NCBI RefSeq assembly: GCF_030580675.1
Contig: NZ_JAUQUB010000001.1
Coordinates: 868,001-932,000 of the forward strand
Length of the DNA: 64,000 nt
Source of the DNA: Antiquaquibacter soli
Lineage (GTDB): Bacteria > Actinomycetota > Actinomycetes > Actinomycetales > Microbacteriaceae
Direction of reading: 5' to 3'
The stretch's first letter is position 1. Each line of letters opens with the position of its first letter. This document shows, piece after piece, positions 1 to 9,295 of this stretch. Made by a program: the position numbers and the translations under genes. The notes under the pieces are model-generated. The model had not been told where the DNA came from and made no database searches. It was given only the letters and a program-made list of their open reading frames with translations.

Positions 1-44
1 CCGCGATTCGAGGCGCGGCGGGCGAGGGCGAGCTCAGCGCTTAA
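1..44 (+). CDS. Possible 3' end of an upstream gene
   Basis: The frame entering from the left edge ends in TAA at 42-44 and is followed 3 bases later by a strong hairpin, as expected for the tail of a plus-strand gene converging on the next gene. Only about 13 codons (ending GEGELSA) are visible, so no product can be named and the stretch could equally be non-coding. Confidence 0.35.
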   Translation, partial: AIRGAAGEGELSA

Positions 45-47
45 GCA

Positions 48-81
48 CCGAGGGGCGCCCCCTCTCGGGAGCGCCCCTCGG
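48..81. terminator. Bidirectional intrinsic terminator hairpin
   Basis: An 11-bp perfect stem (48-58 with 71-81, CCGAGGGGCGC) closes a 12-nt loop. It lies just past the stop of the minus-strand lipoprotein gene and just past the possible gene end at 44. There is no U-tract, which is usual for actinobacterial terminators. Confidence 0.75.
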
Positions 82-94
82 CTACGTGCCGGAT

Positions 95-595
95 CTAGCG
101 CGCCGTGCCGGCGAGCGATCCCTCGACCTGACCCGCGGGGTCGTAGACGAGGCAGAGGATCTCTCGGTCGCCGCTCGCCCAGCTCTCCTCGGTCGGGTAG
201 TAGTACGCGTAGCCGAGCGTCGACTCCTCGTAGGCGATGCCCACGTAGCCGGCGAACTCCGCCTCGCAGTCCGTGTTGGCCTGGTCGAGGACCGCGTCCT
301 CGCCAGGGTAGTCGCCGTCCGGGATCATGATCGAGGCGTAGGCCTCGCTGTCGTGCGGCTCGGCGCAGTCGATCGTCGGAACGGTGCTGACCTCGCCGGT
401 GGCGGTGCCGTCGTTGAGGCAGTCGCCGACCTTGATGGTGAACACGTCGGTGTCGGTCCCGTCCGAGGGGTCGACGTCGATCGGGGTGTTGGTGACGTTG
501 CCCAGCAGGCTGCAGCCGGAGAGCACGACAGCTGCGGCCCCCACGGTCAGCGCGGCGAGGGTGCGGGTCCAGACCTTGTCACTGGTGATGGTCAT
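95..595 (-). CDS. Septum-formation-family lipoprotein
   Basis: A 166-aa predicted lipoprotein. The ATG at 595 is chosen because it is preceded by a purine-rich GAAAGAG and puts the basic N-terminus and hydrophobic core directly before the lipobox LSGC (Cys about residue 27). The mature part has the layout of the actinobacterial 'septum formation' domain (Pfam Septum_form): VGDCLN, later DCAEPHDSE, a conserved Cys in the middle, and a PTEESWASGDREILCLV block near the end. The four spaced Cys probably form disulfides outside the membrane. Its role is not established for most members; the name comes from a mycobacterial homologue. A longer start at 688 would destroy the signal peptide. Confidence 0.85.
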   Translation of the reverse strand: MTITSDKVWTRTLAALTVGAAAVVLSGCSLLGNVTNTPIDVDPSDGTDTDVFTIKVGDCLNDGTATGEVSTVPTIDCAEPHDSEAYASIMIPDGDYPGEDAVLDQANTDCEAEFAGYVGIAYEESTLGYAYYYPTEESWASGDREILCLVYDPAGQVEGSLAGTAR

Positions 596-703
596 CGCTT
601 CACTCTTTCTGTGTGTTTCTGCATTGCGGTGCAGGATTCGATTGAGCCTAGCGAAAACTGTGCCCCGCGTTTGGGGTACACGCTGCATCGAATCGATTAA
701 GGT

Positions 704-1492
704 TTAGCCTCGCAGTGCCTCGAGCACGGCGTCGTGCAGGAGCCCGTTCGTCGCGAGGGCGGACCCCGACCACGGTCCGGGCTGCCCTTCGACCGAGCTG
801 AAGCGGCCGCCGGCCTCCTCGACGATGGGAATGAGCGCGGCCATGTCGTACGGCTTCAGGTCGAATTCGCCGACGATGTCGAGCGACCCCTCGGCGAGCA
901 GCATGTACGACCACATGTCGCCGATCGCCCGTGACCGCCACACGGCCCGGGAGAGCCTGACGACATCGTCGAGCCGACCCTCGCCGTCCCAGCCCTGGAG
1001 GCTGTTGTAGCTGAGGGATGCATCGGCCAGCTCCGCCACTCCGGATACCGCGAGCCGACGCGGCTCACCGCCCTCGCTCATGCCCCACGCGCCGTGCCCC
1101 GCCGCCGCGTACCAGCGCTTGCCCAGTGCGGGGGAGCTCACGACGCCGACGACCGGCACGCCGTCGATCGCGAGCGCGATGAGGGTGCCCCAGATCGGGA
1201 CCCCGCGCAAGAAGTTCGCCGTGCCGTCGATCGGATCGATGATCCACTGGCGCGACCCCGCGCCCTGGGTTCCGTACTCCTCGCCCAGAATCGAGTCGTG
1301 CGGGCGCGCCGCCTCGATACCGGCCCGGATGCTGCGCTCGACCGCCTGATCCGCGTCGGTCACGGGAGTCCTGTCGGGCTTCGTGGTGACGACGAGGTCC
1401 ACGGCGTGGAACCGGTCGAGGGAGATGAGGTCGGCATCGCCCGCGAGGGCGAGAGCGAGGGCGAGATCGTCGGAGCGGGAGTACTCGGTCAC
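704..1492 (-). CDS. hisN: Inositol-monophosphatase-family phosphatase, probably histidinol-phosphatase
   Basis: A 262-aa Mg-dependent phosphatase of the IMPase fold. Metal-site motifs are visible: GEEYG (Glu71-Glu72), DPIDGTANF (Asp86-Gly90) and the C-terminal DLKPYD. In actinobacteria this subfamily (HisN) removes phosphate from L-histidinol phosphate in histidine synthesis; a general inositol phosphatase activity cannot be excluded. The GTG start overlaps the rsgA stop as GTGA, so translation is coupled, and the gene is the last of an aroA-rsgA-hisN run. Confidence 0.85.
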   Translation of the reverse strand: MTEYSRSDDLALALALAGDADLISLDRFHAVDLVVTTKPDRTPVTDADQAVERSIRAGIEAARPHDSILGEEYGTQGAGSRQWIIDPIDGTANFLRGVPIWGTLIALAIDGVPVVGVVSSPALGKRWYAAAGHGAWGMSEGGEPRRLAVSGVAELADASLSYNSLQGWDGEGRLDDVVRLSRAVWRSRAIGDMWSYMLLAEGSLDIVGEFDLKPYDMAALIPIVEEAGGRFSSVEGQPGPWSGSALATNGLLHDAVLEALRG

Positions 1493-2532
1493 GAACCCAG
1501 CGTACTGATGAGCCGCTGGAACGAATCGAGCCGGAGTCGCCCCGACTCGCCGAGCACGCCCTCGTCGACGGCCTCGATGATCGCGCAGTCGGGCGAGTCG
1601 GGCAGGTGGGTGCATCCTCGCGGGCAGTTCTTCGCGATTTGCGCCAGGTCGCCGAACGCGCCGAGGATGTTCGCGGGATCGACGTGCCCGAGACCGAACG
1701 ACCGCACACCGGGGGTATCGACGATCCAGCCCGAGCCGAGGCGGTACGAGACCGTCGAGGACGACGTGTGCCGACCGCGCCCCGTCACGTCGTTGACCCG
1801 ACCGGTGGCGCGGTTGGCCTCGGGCACGAGCGCATTGACGAGTGTGGACTTGCCCACCCCGGAGTGCCCGACGGCGACGGTCGTGTGGCCGTCGAGGAGC
1901 GCCCGGAGCTCGTCGAGGGGCACGGCATCCGACCGGCTGGTCACGATGGTGAGGTCGAGCCCGGCGAAGTTCGCGAGGAAGTCGGACGGGTCGGCCAGGT
2001 CGGTCTTGGTGACGCACAGGATCGGGTGGATGCCCGCGTCGTACGCTGCGACGAGGTAGCGGTCCACGAGCCGCGGTCGGGGTTCCGGGTTGGCGGCGGC
2101 GACCACGATGAGCATCTGGTCGGCGTTGGCGACGATGATGCGCTCGACGGCGTCGGTGTCGTCGGCGCTGCGGCGCAGGAGGCTCGAGCGGGGGTGGATC
2201 CGCACGATCCGCGCGAGCGAGCCCTCGTCGCCGCTCGTGTCTCCCACGAGGTCGACCCAGTCGCCAGGCACGACGGAGATGCGGCCCTCGGGCGAGCGTC
2301 CGAGATCGCGCGCCTTCGTCGCCGTCACCTGACGCTCGTCGGCGGTGCCCTCGCCGACCCACACGCCGTAGCGACCTCGATCGACGGTGAACACGTGACC
2401 GGGCACGGCGTCGGCGTGATCGGGCCGGTGCTTCGTGCGGGGCTTGCTGCCCTTCGGATTGGGGCGGACCCGGGCCGACGACTCGTCGTACTCCGAGTAG
2501 GCCTCGTCGTCGTCGTCGGTGAGCCAGCTCAT
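1489..2532 (-). CDS. rsgA: Ribosome small-subunit-dependent GTPase A
   Basis: A 347-aa circularly permuted GTPase that tests and matures the 30S subunit. After an acidic N-terminus and an OB-fold region (about 45-120), motifs come in permuted order: G4 TKTD (175-178), G1 GHSGVGKS (222-229), G3 DTPG (272-275), followed by the zinc knuckle Cys303, Cys307, His309, Cys316. The ATG at 2532 starts 4 bp after the aroA stop; an upstream ATG at 2574 would overlap aroA by about 38 bp and adds a Pro-rich stretch unlike the family. The aroA-rsgA neighbourhood is conserved in actinobacteria. Confidence 0.93.
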   Translation of the reverse strand: MSWLTDDDDEAYSEYDESSARVRPNPKGSKPRTKHRPDHADAVPGHVFTVDRGRYGVWVGEGTADERQVTATKARDLGRSPEGRISVVPGDWVDLVGDTSGDEGSLARIVRIHPRSSLLRRSADDTDAVERIIVANADQMLIVVAAANPEPRPRLVDRYLVAAYDAGIHPILCVTKTDLADPSDFLANFAGLDLTIVTSRSDAVPLDELRALLDGHTTVAVGHSGVGKSTLVNALVPEANRATGRVNDVTGRGRHTSSSTVSYRLGSGWIVDTPGVRSFGLGHVDPANILGAFGDLAQIAKNCPRGCTHLPDSPDCAIIEAVDEGVLGESGRLRLDSFQRLISTLGS

Positions 2533-2536
2533 CCGG

Positions 2537-3943
2537 CTACAGCAGCTCGGGGGCGGCGGCCGCGCCGCCGACATGGATGAGTCGGCCCGACCACAATTCG
2601 GCGAACTGGGGGAGGGTCTTGGACGTCGTGTCGATGTCCTCGATGAGCACTCCGGGCACGGCGAGGCCGATGATCGCCCCGGTCGTCGCCATCCGGTGGT
2701 CCTCGTACGTGTGCCACAGCCCCCCGGTCAGCGGGGCCGGATCGATGGCGAGACCGTCCTCGAGCTCGGTGACGTTCCCGCCGAGGCCGGTGATCTCGGC
2801 CGCGAGGGCGGCGAGCCGATCGGTCTCGTGGCCCCGAAGGTGGCCGATGCCCGTGATGCGGCTCGGAGTCGAGGCGAGGGCGGCGAGACCCACGATCGCG
2901 GGGGCGAGTTCGCCGCCCGCCGACAGGTCGAGGTCGACTCCCGGGATGCTGCCGCCGCCGAGGAGGCCCGCGCCGCCGTCCACGGTGAGGGCGCCGCCGG
3001 CACGGGTGACCCGCGCGCCGAACAGGGGCAGGATCGACTCGAGGTGAGCGCCGACCTGGGTCGTCGCATCCGGCCAGCCCTCGATCGTCACGGTGCCGCC
3101 CGCGACGAGAGCTGCAGCGAGGAACGGTGCCGCGTTGGAGAGGTCCGGCTCGATGAGCACCTCGCCGCCGGCGATGGGCTGGGGCTCGACCGTCCACACG
3201 CCGACCTCGGGCGTGCCGACCGCGACGCCGCGCGCGGCGAGGCACGCGATCGTCATCTCGATGTGCGGCATGCTCGGCAGGTGCTCGCCCGTGTGGCGCA
3301 GCTCGAGGCCGCGCGTGAACCGCGGGGCCGAGAGCAGCAGGCCCGACACGAACTGGCTGGAGGCGGAGGCATCGATCGAGAGCGCGCCCCCCTCGACGGC
3401 ACCCGTGCCGTACAGGCTGAAGGGCAGCGCCCCTCGGCCGTCGTCGTTGACCTCGACTCCGAGGCCGCGCAGCGCCTCGATCATCGTCCGCATCGGTCGC
3501 CTGCGGGCGCTCTCGTCACCGTCGAACACCACGGGGCCGAGAGCGAGGGCGGCGACCGGCGGCAGGAAGCGCATCACCGTGCCGGCGAGACCGCAGTCGA
3601 TTGAACCGCCGCCGAGGAGCTCGCCCGGCGTGACGAGCAGGTCCGGGCCGAACTGGCCGTCGCCCTCGACCTCCTCGACGGTCGTGCCGAGCGTGCGGAG
3701 CGCCTCGATCATGAGGGCGCTATCGCGCGAGTGGAGGGGCCAGCGCAGGAGCGTCGGTGCATCGGCGAGGGCGGAGAGCACGAGCTCCCGGTTGGTGAGG
3801 CTCTTCGATCCGGGGAGCTGGAGGCGGGCATCCAGCGCGCCTCCGGCCACGGGCGCGACCCACGGTCCCGGCTCGTCGGCGACGACGAGTTCGTCGTCGC
3901 CGTAGGGGCTGAACTCGGGGCCGGAATACCTGAAGACCTGCAT
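2537..3943 (-). CDS. aroA: 3-phosphoshikimate 1-carboxyvinyltransferase (EPSP synthase)
   Basis: A 468-aa EPSP synthase joining PEP to shikimate-3-phosphate in the shikimate pathway. The N-terminal signature [18 protein letters not shown] (43-60) and the C-terminal [13 protein letters not shown] are both intact, and length is slightly above the usual 430 because of about 30 extra N-terminal residues. The ATG at 3943 follows a TATCCT -10 box on the minus strand (3956-3951) by 7 nt, suggesting a leaderless transcript. The first codons carry, on the opposite strand, a sigma-R-type promoter for the divergent sigma factor gene. Confidence 0.95.
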   Translation of the reverse strand: MQVFRYSGPEFSPYGDDELVVADEPGPWVAPVAGGALDARLQLPGSKSLTNRELVLSALADAPTLLRWPLHSRDSALMIEALRTLGTTVEEVEGDGQFGPDLLVTPGELLGGGSIDCGLAGTVMRFLPPVAALALGPVVFDGDESARRRPMRTMIEALRGLGVEVNDDGRGALPFSLYGTGAVEGGALSIDASASSQFVSGLLLSAPRFTRGLELRHTGEHLPSMPHIEMTIACLAARGVAVGTPEVGVWTVEPQPIAGGEVLIEPDLSNAAPFLAAALVAGGTVTIEGWPDATTQVGAHLESILPLFGARVTRAGGALTVDGGAGLLGGGSIPGVDLDLSAGGELAPAIVGLAALASTPSRITGIGHLRGHETDRLAALAAEITGLGGNVTELEDGLAIDPAPLTGGLWHTYEDHRMATTGAIIGLAVPGVLIEDIDTTSKTLPQFAELWSGRLIHVGGAAAAPELL

Positions 3944-3948
3944 CGGTT
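3923..3948 (+). promoter_or_regulatory. SigR/SigH-type ECF promoter for the sigma operon
   Basis: GGAAT (3923-3927), 18 bases, GTT (3946-3948) exactly matches the GGAAT-N18-GTT consensus of thiol-oxidative-stress sigma factors SigR (Streptomyces) and SigH (mycobacteria). It faces the SigH-like gene starting at 4065, so autoregulation is the expected mode, as in those organisms. The -35 lies inside the first codons of divergent aroA. Confidence 0.8.
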
Positions 3949-4064
3949 ACAGGATATCGGGCCGCATCGATCGGGCGGCGCCGTCCGGAGCGGAAGAAGG
4001 GGTCATGGTCGCAGTGCTCGACGAACCACGGCTTGCCGACCTCGGCGACCTAGACTGGGCGCTG

Positions 4065-4676
4065 ATGACTAGCGACACACCCGAGCAGGGTGACGACCTC
4101 CGCGCTCTCTTCGAGGAGCAGGCGCTGCCGTACATGGACCAGCTGTACGCGGCGGCCATGCGCATGACCCGGAACCCCGCGGATGCCGCCGATCTCGTCC
4201 AGGAGACGTTCGTGAAGGCGTTCCAGGCGTTCGGCCAGTTCCAGCAGGGCACCAACCTCAAGGCGTGGCTGTACCGCATCCAGACCAACACCTTCATCAA
4301 CAACTACCGCAAGAAGCAGCGCGACCCGTACCAGGGCACCATCGACGACCTCGAGGACTGGCAGCTCGGCGGAGCGGAGTCGGTGACCCAGTCGACTTCG
4401 ACCCGCTCGGCCGAGGCCGAGGCGATAGACCACCTCCCGGACAGCGCCGTGAAGGATGCCCTGCAGTCGATCCCCGAGGACTTCCGCCTCGCCGTCTACT
4501 TCGCCGACGTCGAAGGCTTCTCCTACCAAGAGATCGCGGACATCATGAAGACCCCTGTCGGCACCGTCATGAGCCGACTCCACCGCGGTCGGCGGATGCT
4601 GCGGGAGCTGCTCGCCGACTACGCCCGCGACCGCGGCATCGCCGCCGCGCCCACCACCACCAGGAGCACGAAATGA
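4065..4676 (+). CDS. sigH: SigH/SigR-type ECF RNA polymerase sigma factor
   Basis: A 203-aa ECF sigma factor. Region 2 (about 18-85) carries [20 protein letters not shown] and [11 protein letters not shown]; region 4 (about 140-190) carries [20 protein letters not shown] and [10 protein letters not shown]. These sequences are close to the SigH/SigR group that directs thiol-redox repair genes. The ATG at 4065 is 8 nt past a TAGACT box (4051-4056), so a leaderless housekeeping transcript is possible beside the SigR-type promoter further upstream. The gene overlaps its anti-sigma gene as ATGA. A start at 4005 is possible but lacks family similarity. Confidence 0.93.
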   Translation: MTSDTPEQGDDLRALFEEQALPYMDQLYAAAMRMTRNPADAADLVQETFVKAFQAFGQFQQGTNLKAWLYRIQTNTFINNYRKKQRDPYQGTIDDLEDWQLGGAESVTQSTSTRSAEAEAIDHLPDSAVKDALQSIPEDFRLAVYFADVEGFSYQEIADIMKTPVGTVMSRLHRGRRMLRELLADYARDRGIAAAPTTTRSTK

Positions 4677-4903
4677 CCGATTGCGGTTGTGACAAGGCCA
4701 AGGCCGAGCTCGAGGAGTACCTGCACCGCGAGCTGAGCGATCAGGACTTCCGTGACATCACCGAGCACCTCGACAACTGCGAGGACTGCTCGGGCGAGCA
4801 TCTCGTGGGCCTCACGCTCACGCAGAAGATGCAGAAGGCGTGCCAGGAGAAGGCGCCAGAGGAGCTCCGCGCGGCGATCCTCGCCAAGCTCGAGCACGCA
4901 TAA
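4673..4903 (+). CDS. Zinc-binding redox anti-sigma factor (RsrA/RshA type)
   Basis: A 76-aa protein with the zinc anti-sigma signature H-x3-C-x2-C (His32, Cys36, Cys39) and two more Cys near the start (Cys4, Cys6). In RsrA/RshA, an upstream Cys with this motif binds zinc; disulfide formation releases the sigma factor. Here the extra Cys lie at the very N-terminus rather than near residue 11. The ATGA overlap with the sigma gene and the standard sigma-then-anti-sigma order support the pairing. Confidence 0.9.
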   Translation: MTDCGCDKAKAELEEYLHRELSDQDFRDITEHLDNCEDCSGEHLVGLTLTQKMQKACQEKAPEELRAAILAKLEHA

Positions 4904-4911
4904 TCGAGTTC

Positions 4912-5316
4912 GTGAAGACCCTCCTCAACATCATCTGGCTCGTGCTGTCGGGCTTCTGGCTGTTTCTCGGCTACGTGCTCGCCGGAGTCATCTGCTGCAT
5001 CCTGATCGTCACGATCCCGTGGGGAATCGCGTCGTTCCGCATCGCGAACTACGTCCTGTGGCCGTTCGGCCGGCAGGTCGTGCAGAAACCGACGGCCGGG
5101 GTGTTCTCCTTCATCGGCAACGTGATCTGGTTCCTCGTCGCCGGCCTGTGGCTCGCGATCGGGCACATCCTGTCCGGGGTGGCACTCGCGATCACCATCA
5201 TCGGCATTCCACTCGCGATCGCCGACTTCAAGCTCATCCCCGTTTCCCTCGCCCCGCTCGGCAAGGAGATCGTGCCGACCGGTGGCGCCGGCATCGTGGC
5301 CCCGCGGACCTCGTAG
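4912..5316 (+). CDS. YccF-family inner membrane protein
   Basis: A 134-aa membrane protein with two YccF repeats: each has hydrophobic segments followed by an IPWGIASFRIA-like or IPLAIADFKLI-like turn. Four membrane segments are visible. The function of YccF proteins is not well defined. The GTG at 4912, 8 nt after the anti-sigma stop, gives the typical VKTLLNIIW start; proximity suggests co-transcription with the stress sigma pair, which is inference only. Confidence 0.82.
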   Translation: MKTLLNIIWLVLSGFWLFLGYVLAGVICCILIVTIPWGIASFRIANYVLWPFGRQVVQKPTAGVFSFIGNVIWFLVAGLWLAIGHILSGVALAITIIGIPLAIADFKLIPVSLAPLGKEIVPTGGAGIVAPRTS

Positions 5317-5332
5317 CGGCTCCCGGCCATGA

Positions 5333-5369
5333 AAACGGCCCTCCCGCCGAGAGGCGGAGAGGGCCGTTT
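5333..5369. terminator. Bidirectional terminator between yccF and kgd
   Basis: Stem 5333-5348 pairs with 5353-5369 (AAACGGCCCTC with GAGGGCCGTTT plus an inner CCGCC/GGCGG, one bulged A at 5358) around a GAGA loop. The A3 and T3 at the ends serve both the plus-strand yccF transcript and the minus-strand kgd transcript. Confidence 0.88.
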
Positions 5370-5381
5370 CGCTGTCTGCGG

Positions 5382-8300
5382 CTAGAAGGTCAGCGCGCGT
5401 TCGATGAGCTCGACCTGCTCTTGGGCGCTGCGCTTCGACGATCCCGTCGCCGGCGAGGCGGATGCCGGGCGCGAGGCGACCTTGATCGTGCGCCCCTGGA
5501 GGTGCCGCACGACCTCGAGGCACATGAACGGCCACGCGCCCTGGTTCTCGGGCTCGTCCTGCGTCCACACGAGGTCGGCGTTCGGGTACTGCGCGAGGGC
5601 TGCGTTGAGCTCGGCCACGGGCACCGGGTAGAACTGCTCCATCCGGACCACCGCGACGTCGTTCAGCTCGCGCTTGTCGAGCTCCGCGACGAGGTCGTAG
5701 TAGATCTTGCCCGACGTGAGCAGCACGCGCTTCACCGCGGACTTGTCCGCGACCCGCGAATCGTCGATGACGGGCTCGAACCGGCCGGAGGTGAAGTCCG
5801 CGACCTCGCTCGTCGCCCCGCGGAGGCGGAGCATCGCCTTCGGGGTGAACACCACGAGGGGCTTGCGCGGGCGGGCGTACGCCTGGCGGCGCAGGAGGTG
5901 GAAGTACGACGCCGGCGTCGACGGCCGCGCGACGGTCATGTTGTTCTCCGCGCAGAGCTGGAGGTAGCGCTCGATACGGGCGGACGAGTGGTCCGGCCCC
6001 TGTCCCTCGTAGCCGTGGGGGAGGAGCAGGACCACGCTCGAGCGCTGGCCCCACTTCTGCTCCGCGCTCGAGATGAACTCGTCGATCACCGTCTGGGCGC
6101 CGTTGGCGAAGTCTCCGAACTGCGCCTCCCAGAGGACCAGGGCATCGGCGCGCTCGACCGAGTAGCCGTATTCGAACCCCATCGCGGCGTACTCGCTGAG
6201 CAGCGAGTCGTAGATCCAGAAGCGTGCCTGGTTCTCGGCGAGGTTCGCGAGCGGCAGCCACTCCTGGCCGTTCTCGCGGTCGTGGAAGACGGCGTGCCGC
6301 TGCACGAACGTGCCGCGGCGGGCATCCTGACCGGCGAAGCGTACGGGCGTGCCCTCGAGCAGGACGGACCCGAGCGCGAGCAGCTCCCCGAAGCCCCAGT
6401 CGATGCCGCCCTGGCGGCTCATCTCCACGCGCTTCTTGAGCAGCGCCTGGAGCTTCGGGTGCACCGTGAACCCGGCGGGAACGTTGTCGTGGGCGTCTCC
6501 GATGAGCTGGACGACGGACTCGGCGACCGCGGTGGACGCGGGCTCTCCGATCGCGTCATCCTGCTGCGACTCGGGCTTCTCGAGATCGGCGACCGACTGC
6601 GCACCCTCGGGGATGACCGGCATCGAGCCGGTCTGGGCGGCGTGCGTCTCGGCGAAGGCGCGCTCGAGGCTGTCCTGGAAGTCGCGGTGCGCGGCCTCGT
6701 ACTCCTCCTGCGTGATGTCGCCGCGGCCGACGAGGGCCTCGGTGTACAGCGTGCGCACCGAGCGCTTGGCCTCGATGAGGTTGTACATGAGCGGCTGCGT
6801 CATCGACGGGTCGTCGCCCTCGTTGTGGCCCCGGCGGCGGTAGCAGATCAGGTCGATGACGACGTCGCGGTGGAACTCCTGGCGGTACGCGAACGCGAGC
6901 TCAGCAACGCGGACGACGGCCTCGGGGTCGTCGCCGTTGACGTGGAAGATGGGTGCCTGGATCGTCTTGGCGACATCGGTGGAGTACGTCGAGGTGCGCG
7001 CCTCGGTGGGCGGGGTCGTGAACCCGACCTGGTTGTTGATGTTGACGTGCACGGTGCCGCCTGTGCGGTACGCGCGCAGCTGCGACATCTGCAGGATCTC
7101 GACGACGATGCCCTGGCCGGCCATCGCGGCGTCCCCGTGCACCATGATCGGAAGCACGGAGTAGGAGCCAATCGGGTGGCGGTCCTGCTTGGCGCGCACG
7201 ATGCCCTCGAGCACGCCGTCGACCGCCTCCAGGTGCGACGGGTTCGCGGCGAGATAGACGGGGATGCTCTCCCCGCCCGCGGCGCGGAACGTGCCCTCGG
7301 TACCGAGGTGGTACTTCACGTCTCCCGAGCCCTGCACCGTCTTCGGGTCCTGGGTGCCCTCGAATTCGCGGAAGATCTGGCCATAGGTCTTCCCGGCGAT
7401 ATTGGTGAGGACGTTGAGACGGCCGCGGTGGGCCATGCCGATCGCCGCTTCGTCGAGGTTCGCCTCGGCGGCCTTCTGGAGCACGGCGTCGAGGAGCGCG
7501 ACGAGCGACTCGCCGCCCTCGAGGCTGAATCGCTTCTGTCCGACGTACTTGGTCTGCAGGAACGTCTCGAACGCCTCGGCCTCGTTGAGCTTGCCGAGGA
7601 TGCGCATCTGCATGTCGTGGCCGGGCTTCGTGTACTTCTGCTCGACGTGCTCCTGGAACCACGCGCGCTGGGCCGGGTCCTGGATGTGCATGTACTCGAT
7701 GCCGATCGTGCGGCAGTACGAGTCGCGCAGCACCCCGAGGATCTCGCGCAGCAGCATCGTGCGCTTGCCGCCGAAGCCGCCGGTGACGAACTCCCGGTCG
7801 AGGTCCCAGAACGTCAGGCCGTGGCTCGAGATGTCGAGGTCGGGGTGGGAGCGCTGCCGGTACTCGAGCGGGTCGGTGTCGGCCATGAGGTGGCCGCGCA
7901 CCCGGAACGCATTGATGAGCTCCTGAACGCGAGCGGTCTTGTCGACGTTGTCCGCGAGGTCGACGTTGATGTCCGCCGCCCAGTGGATGGGGTCGTACGG
8001 GATGCGGAGCGCAGCGAAGATGCCCTCGTAGAACCCGCGCTCGCCGATGAGCAGCTCGTGGATCTTCTTAAGGAACTCGCCCGACCCCGCGCCCTGGATG
8101 ACCCGGTGGTCGTAGGTGCTCGTCAGGGTGATCGTCTTTCCGATCGCCAGCTCGGCGAGGGTCTTGGGGCTCGCGCCCTGGAACTCGGCGGGGTACTCGA
8201 GCGCACCGGCGCCGACGATGCAGCCCGCGCCCTTCATCAGCCGCGGCACGGAGTGCTCGGTGCCGATGCCACCCGGGTTGGTGAGCGAGATCGTGTTGCC

Positions 8301-9161
8301 CGCGAAGTCCGCCGCGGTGAGCTTGCCGGTGCGACCGCGGGCGACGACGTCCTCGTAGGCGGCGAGGAACTCGCCGAAACCCATCGTGTCGGCGCGCTTG
8401 ATGCCCGGCACGACGAGCGCGCGGGAGCCGTCCGCCTTGGGGATGTCGATCGCGATGCCGAGGTTGATGTGCGCGGGCGTCACGATGGACGGCTTGCCGT
8501 CGATCTCGTCGTAGTAGACGTTCTGGCTCGGGAACTCCTTGAGCGTCTGCACGATCGCCCACGCGATGAGGTGGGTGAAGGACACCTTGCCGCCGCGGGC
8601 GCGCTTGAGGTGGTTGTTGATGACGATGCGGTTGTCGATCATCAGCTTCGCCGGAATGGTGCGCACGCTCGTCGCGGTCGGGACCGACAGGCTCGCATCC
8701 ATGTTCGCAGCGAGGCTCTTCGCCGGGCCCTTGAGGGCGGCCACGGTGTTCTCGGGCTCGGCCTGGGACTCGGTCTCGGCCTGGGGGATCGGCGACGTCG
8801 CCGGAGCATCCGCGGGGATCGGCTGCGGGCGTGCCGGGGCGGAGGTCGTCCTCGCAACCGGCTGCGCCCCCGTCGTCGGGGCCGGGGCCGGCTCGGGGCT
8901 GGACGCCGCGCCCTCGATGACCTCGTCGGGGATCTGCGCCTCGCCACCGAGCTGCGCTGCTCCGGTCACGACGGGGATCGCCCCGGTCGGCGTGGGGTCG
9001 ACTGCCGGGTGGTAGCTCTCGAGAATGGGCCACCACGACTGGTCCACCGAATTCTTGTCTTGGAGGTAGCGCTCGTACATCTCATCTACGAGCCACTCAT
9101 TGGCTCCGAATTCGCCGGAGGAATCACCCTCCGGAGCGATTCCGGTCACTTGGCTTGACAC
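5382..9161 (-). CDS. kgd: Multifunctional 2-oxoglutarate metabolism enzyme (Kgd/OdhA type)
   Basis: A 1259-aa fusion typical of actinobacteria. Order: short E1 N-terminal helix (WLVDEMYERYLQ, 23-34), Pro/Ala-rich linker (about 58-140) without a lipoyl domain, E2-type acyltransferase domain (about 150-375; STYDHRVIQGAGSGEFL with the Asp-to-Gln change usual for Kgd), then the thiamine-diphosphate E1 domain to the end. It feeds the TCA cycle as part of the 2-oxoglutarate dehydrogenase complex, and can also decarboxylate 2-oxoglutarate in mycobacteria. Family members are inhibited by an FHA protein (GarA/OdhI). The GTG at 9161 is preferred; upstream codons show no conserved sequence. Confidence 0.93.
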   Translation of the reverse strand: MSSQVTGIAPEGDSSGEFGANEWLVDEMYERYLQDKNSVDQSWWPILESYHPAVDPTPTGAIPVVTGAAQLGGEAQIPDEVIEGAASSPEPAPAPTTGAQPVARTTSAPARPQPIPADAPATSPIPQAETESQAEPENTVAALKGPAKSLAANMDASLSVPTATSVRTIPAKLMIDNRIVINNHLKRARGGKVSFTHLIAWAIVQTLKEFPSQNVYYDEIDGKPSIVTPAHINLGIAIDIPKADGSRALVVPGIKRADTMGFGEFLAAYEDVVARGRTGKLTAADFAGNTISLTNPGGIGTEHSVPRLMKGAGCIVGAGALEYPAEFQGASPKTLAELAIGKTITLTSTYDHRVIQGAGSGEFLKKIHELLIGERGFYEGIFAALRIPYDPIHWAADINVDLADNVDKTARVQELINAFRVRGHLMADTDPLEYRQRSHPDLDISSHGLTFWDLDREFVTGGFGGKRTMLLREILGVLRDSYCRTIGIEYMHIQDPAQRAWFQEHVEQKYTKPGHDMQMRILGKLNEAEAFETFLQTKYVGQKRFSLEGGESLVALLDAVLQKAAEANLDEAAIGMAHRGRLNVLTNIAGKTYGQIFREFEGTQDPKTVQGSGDVKYHLGTEGTFRAAGGESIPVYLAANPSHLEAVDGVLEGIVRAKQDRHPIGSYSVLPIMVHGDAAMAGQGIVVEILQMSQLRAYRTGGTVHVNINNQVGFTTPPTEARTSTYSTDVAKTIQAPIFHVNGDDPEAVVRVAELAFAYRQEFHRDVVIDLICYRRRGHNEGDDPSMTQPLMYNLIEAKRSVRTLYTEALVGRGDITQEEYEAAHRDFQDSLERAFAETHAAQTGSMPVIPEGAQSVADLEKPESQQDDAIGEPASTAVAESVVQLIGDAHDNVPAGFTVHPKLQALLKKRVEMSRQGGIDWGFGELLALGSVLLEGTPVRFAGQDARRGTFVQRHAVFHDRENGQEWLPLANLAENQARFWIYDSLLSEYAAMGFEYGYSVERADALVLWEAQFGDFANGAQTVIDEFISSAEQKWGQRSSVVLLLPHGYEGQGPDHSSARIERYLQLCAENNMTVARPSTPASYFHLLRRQAYARPRKPLVVFTPKAMLRLRGATSEVADFTSGRFEPVIDDSRVADKSAVKRVLLTSGKIYYDLVAELDKRELNDVAVVRMEQFYPVPVAELNAALAQYPNADLVWTQDEPENQGAWPFMCLEVVRHLQGRTIKVASRPASASPATGSSKRSAQEQVELIERALTF

Positions 9162-9295
9162 AGCCGACCGCCCACTTCCGGTTCTTCTCGTCAACAACTG
9201 CAGGCATGCATCCGGGTGACGACACACCAGCGTCAAGAGTAATCGCTTTTCCTGGGCGCGCGCTGGCTCGAAGGGCCGGGAGTAGCGTTAATTCC

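Noticed and set aside
4752-9158. A 1468-codon open frame opposite kgd
   Set aside because: High-GC shadow frame: Arg/Glu/Asp/Val-rich with no domains, fully antisense to a clearly recognisable enzyme.
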